DNA of 33,412 nt, taken from the NCBI GenBank assembly GCA_022508885.1, contig JAFLUG010000013.1, forward strand, positions 1 through 33,412. The letters run 5' to 3'. Origin of the DNA: Oscillospiraceae bacterium (GTDB lineage Bacteria > Bacillota > Clostridia > Oscillospirales > Ruminococcaceae). A model generated the notes under the pieces. That model worked only from the letters and a program-made list of their open reading frames with translations. It was not told the origin of the DNA and made no database searches. Positions 31,565 through 33,412 of the stretch are shown here, piece by piece (position 1 is the first letter of the stretch; each line of letters opens with the position of its first letter). Made by a program: the position numbers and the translations under genes.

Positions 31565-33340
31565 ATGTTTATCGAAAACGAATACAGAACCGCCTATTGC
31601 TGCGGCTTTGGAGAAAGTGACATTGGTAAGAAGGTAAGAGCCGCGGGCTGGGTCGCAAATATCCGCGACCACGGCGGAATAATGTTTGTAGATCTGCGCG
31701 ATCACTATGGCGAGGTCCAGATCGTTTTTCATAACGAAAGCTTGCTTGAAAATATCCACAAGGAGTGCGCGGTCTCGATTTCGGGTACCGTTTTAAAGCG
31801 TGACGAAAGCACATATAACGATAAGATCGCCACGGGAACGATTGAAATTGAGGCGGAGGAAGTACGTATTCTCGGAAAGGTTACCGAGCAGCTTCCTTTT
31901 GAAATAGCCTCTTCCCGAGAAACAAGAGAGGATGTCCGTCTCAAATACCGCTATCTTGACCTGAGAAACAAAAAGGTGCATGACAATATCGTGCTCCGTT
32001 CTGATATTATTGCGTTTTTGAGGGATAAAATGCGCGAAATGGGCTTTTTGGAGCTTCAGACGCCGATTTTGTCGACTTCCTCTCCAGAGGGCGCGCGCGA
32101 TTATCTTATTCCAAGCAGAAAACACCACGGAAAGTTTTACGCGCTGCCTCAGGCTCCCCAGATATTCAAGCAGATATATATGGTCTCGGGCTTTGACAGA
32201 TACTTTCAGATAGCGCCGTGTTTCCGTGATGAGGACGCGCGCGCCGACCGTTCGCCCGGAGAATTTTATCAGCTTGACTTTGAGATGAGCTTTGCTACGC
32301 AGGAAGACGTCTTTACAGTTGCCGAAGAGGTCCTGTCCGCCGTATTCTCCAAGTTTTCGGATAAGGCGGTAAGCCCCGCGCCGTTCAGACGCATAACCTT
32401 TGCGGACGCGATGCTTAATTACGGCTCGGATAAGCCCGACCTTCGCAACCCGCTTATAATCAAAGAGCTTTCGGACTTGTTTGTAGACAGCGACTTCAAG
32501 CCATTCGCAAACAAGTGCGTACGCGGAATACGCGTTCCGAAAATGGCTTCGCAGAGTAAGAGCTTCTTTAAGAATATGGAGGACTTTGCCGTAAACGAGG
32601 TCGGAATGAAGGGACTCGGCTATTTCAAGGTAGAAGATGGCGAGGACGGACGCAAGTTCAAGTATAACGGACCTATTGACAAATTCCTTAACGATGAGCA
32701 GCGTGATGAGCTTGCGAAGCGCTGTGAGCTTGAGGTGGGAGATGTTCTCTACTTTATCGCGGACAGCAAGAAAAACGCGCCGAAGTTTGCGGGACAGATA
32801 CGCACAGAGGTTGCAAAGCGCATGGAGCTTATCGACGAAAGCCGCTTTGAGCTGTGCTTTATCGTAGATTTCCCGATGTACGAGCTTGATGAGGAAACGG
32901 GAAAGATAATCTTTACGCACAATCCGTTTTCAATGCCGCAGGGCGGTCTTGACGCGCTCTTAAACAAGGACCCGCTTGAAGTTCTCGCTTATCAGTATGA
33001 TATTGTCTGCAACGGCGTTGAGCTTTCTTCGGGAGCAGTCAGAAACCACGATCTTGACACCATGGTTAAAGCGTTTGAGATCGCGGGCTATTCGGAAGAG
33101 GATGTCGCGTCAAAGTTCGGCGCGTTGTACAACGCATTTAAGTTCGGCGCTCCGCCTCATGCCGGAATGGCGCCGGGCGTTGACCGCATGATAATGCTTC
33201 TTACGGGCGAAGACAGCATACGCGAGGTAATTGCGTTCCCGCTCAACTCCAACGCGCAGGATCTGCTTTTAGGCGCGCCCACGGAGGTTACGGAGCAGCA
33301 GCTGCGTGAGGTTCATATCAAGGTGAGAAAGCAGAATTAA
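31565..33340 (+). CDS. aspS: Aspartyl-tRNA synthetase
   Basis: Class II synthetase charging tRNA-Asp. The 591-aa bacterial-length protein has the N-terminal OB anticodon-binding domain (VRAAGWVANIRDHGGIMFVDLRD), motif 1 region (FLRDKMREMGFLELQTPIL), the aspartate pocket (STSSPEGARDYLIPSR, PQAPQIFKQ), motif 2 (FRDEDARADRSPGEFYQLDFE), the GAD insertion and motif 3 (GAPPHAGMAPGVDRMIMLL). Motif 2 with RSPGEFYQLD and the C-terminal FPLNSNAQDLLLGAP belong to the AspRS subgroup that I recall from alphaproteobacteria and some Firmicutes, distinct from the E. coli/Bacillus form (RQPEFTQID). AAGGAAGAGAG precedes the ATG. Confidence 0.97.
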   Translation: MFIENEYRTAYCCGFGESDIGKKVRAAGWVANIRDHGGIMFVDLRDHYGEVQIVFHNESLLENIHKECAVSISGTVLKRDESTYNDKIATGTIEIEAEEVRILGKVTEQLPFEIASSRETREDVRLKYRYLDLRNKKVHDNIVLRSDIIAFLRDKMREMGFLELQTPILSTSSPEGARDYLIPSRKHHGKFYALPQAPQIFKQIYMVSGFDRYFQIAPCFRDEDARADRSPGEFYQLDFEMSFATQEDVFTVAEEVLSAVFSKFSDKAVSPAPFRRITFADAMLNYGSDKPDLRNPLIIKELSDLFVDSDFKPFANKCVRGIRVPKMASQSKSFFKNMEDFAVNEVGMKGLGYFKVEDGEDGRKFKYNGPIDKFLNDEQRDELAKRCELEVGDVLYFIADSKKNAPKFAGQIRTEVAKRMELIDESRFELCFIVDFPMYELDEETGKIIFTHNPFSMPQGGLDALLNKDPLEVLAYQYDIVCNGVELSSGAVRNHDLDTMVKAFEIAGYSEEDVASKFGALYNAFKFGAPPHAGMAPGVDRMIMLLTGEDSIREVIAFPLNSNAQDLLLGAPTEVTEQQLREVHIKVRKQN

Positions 33341-33350
33341 AAACGTAAAA

Positions 33351-33412
33351 AGCGAGCATACAAAAAGTCTTTGAAAGGGAGTCTGAGGGGAAACTTTCTA
33401 CAGAAAGTTTCC
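33351..33412 (+). repeat. Family-1 box and hairpin after aspS (cut by window edge)
   Basis: AGCGAGCATACAAAAAGTC (33351-33369) continues TTTGAAAGGGAGTCTGAGG and a 10-bp stem 33389-33398/33403-33412, at which the window ends. It starts 10 nt after the aspS stop in the same orientation as the gene, as for tex and prfC, and may be the left end of a longer element or act as the aspS terminator. Confidence 0.7.

Noticed and set aside
31793-32920. 375-codon minus-strand frame inside aspS
   Set aside because: Antisense shadow of a strongly conserved aminoacyl-tRNA synthetase; basic composition and no motif.

Overview
The window reads as a chromosomal segment of a spore-forming Clostridia (Firmicutes) bacterium, probably Oscillospiraceae/Ruminococcaceae-like. 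The evidence is spoIIGA-sigE-sigG, the Firmicute gene orders rplS-lepB-rbgA-rnhB-yraN and tig-clpP-clpX, strong AAGGAG ribosome binding sites, consensus sigma-A promoters and several TTG/GTG starts. The genus assignment is inference. I see no rRNA, tRNA, CRISPR array, transposase or prophage gene.

Layout. 1-323: intergenic hairpin-rich repeat, then on the minus strand tex, two paralogous lipoproteins with their own promoter, and a five-gene run read leftward: trmL, degV, cdaA, cdaR and a COG2509-type FAD dehydrogenase (c-di-AMP synthesis and its regulator are central). 9725-11965 (+): a small operon with its own promoter holding two tandem paralogs of unknown function and a degenerate RACo/DUF4445-like ASKHA protein. 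11982-17494 (+): rplS behind a long structured leader, lepB, rbgA, rnhB, yraN, thrC and a metallophosphoesterase. 17592-22168 (+): tig, clpP, clpX, a 303-aa unknown, and a short MGMT-family protein. 22202-25604 (+): a full-length P-type ATPase homologue that has lost its catalytic motifs, overlapping a DUF368 (polyprenyl-phosphate transporter family) gene. 25730-28202 (-): sigG, sigE, spoIIGA. 28541-31411 (-): prfC and a flippase-like UPF0104 membrane protein. 31565-33340 (+): aspS.

Much of the gene content is conserved housekeeping: translation (rplS, rbgA, trmL, prfC, aspS), proteostasis and secretion (tig, clpPX, lepB), c-di-AMP signalling (cdaA/cdaR), and the mother-cell/forespore sigma switch. 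The unusual material is in two places where enzyme folds are kept but catalytic signatures are lost (the P-type ATPase homologue with E312 where the phosphorylated Asp should be, and the ASKHA protein), and in two families of interspersed structured repeats. Family 1 is a box GTACAAAAAGTCTTTG followed by a hairpin, often just after stop codons and sometimes bounding an element as inverted ends. Family 2 is a ~110-130 bp nested palindrome whose stems change compensatorily between copies.

Limits: all family names come from motif recognition by eye; no database search, folding program or identity calculation was run. Start sites were chosen from visible ribosome binding sites and are stated where ambiguous.
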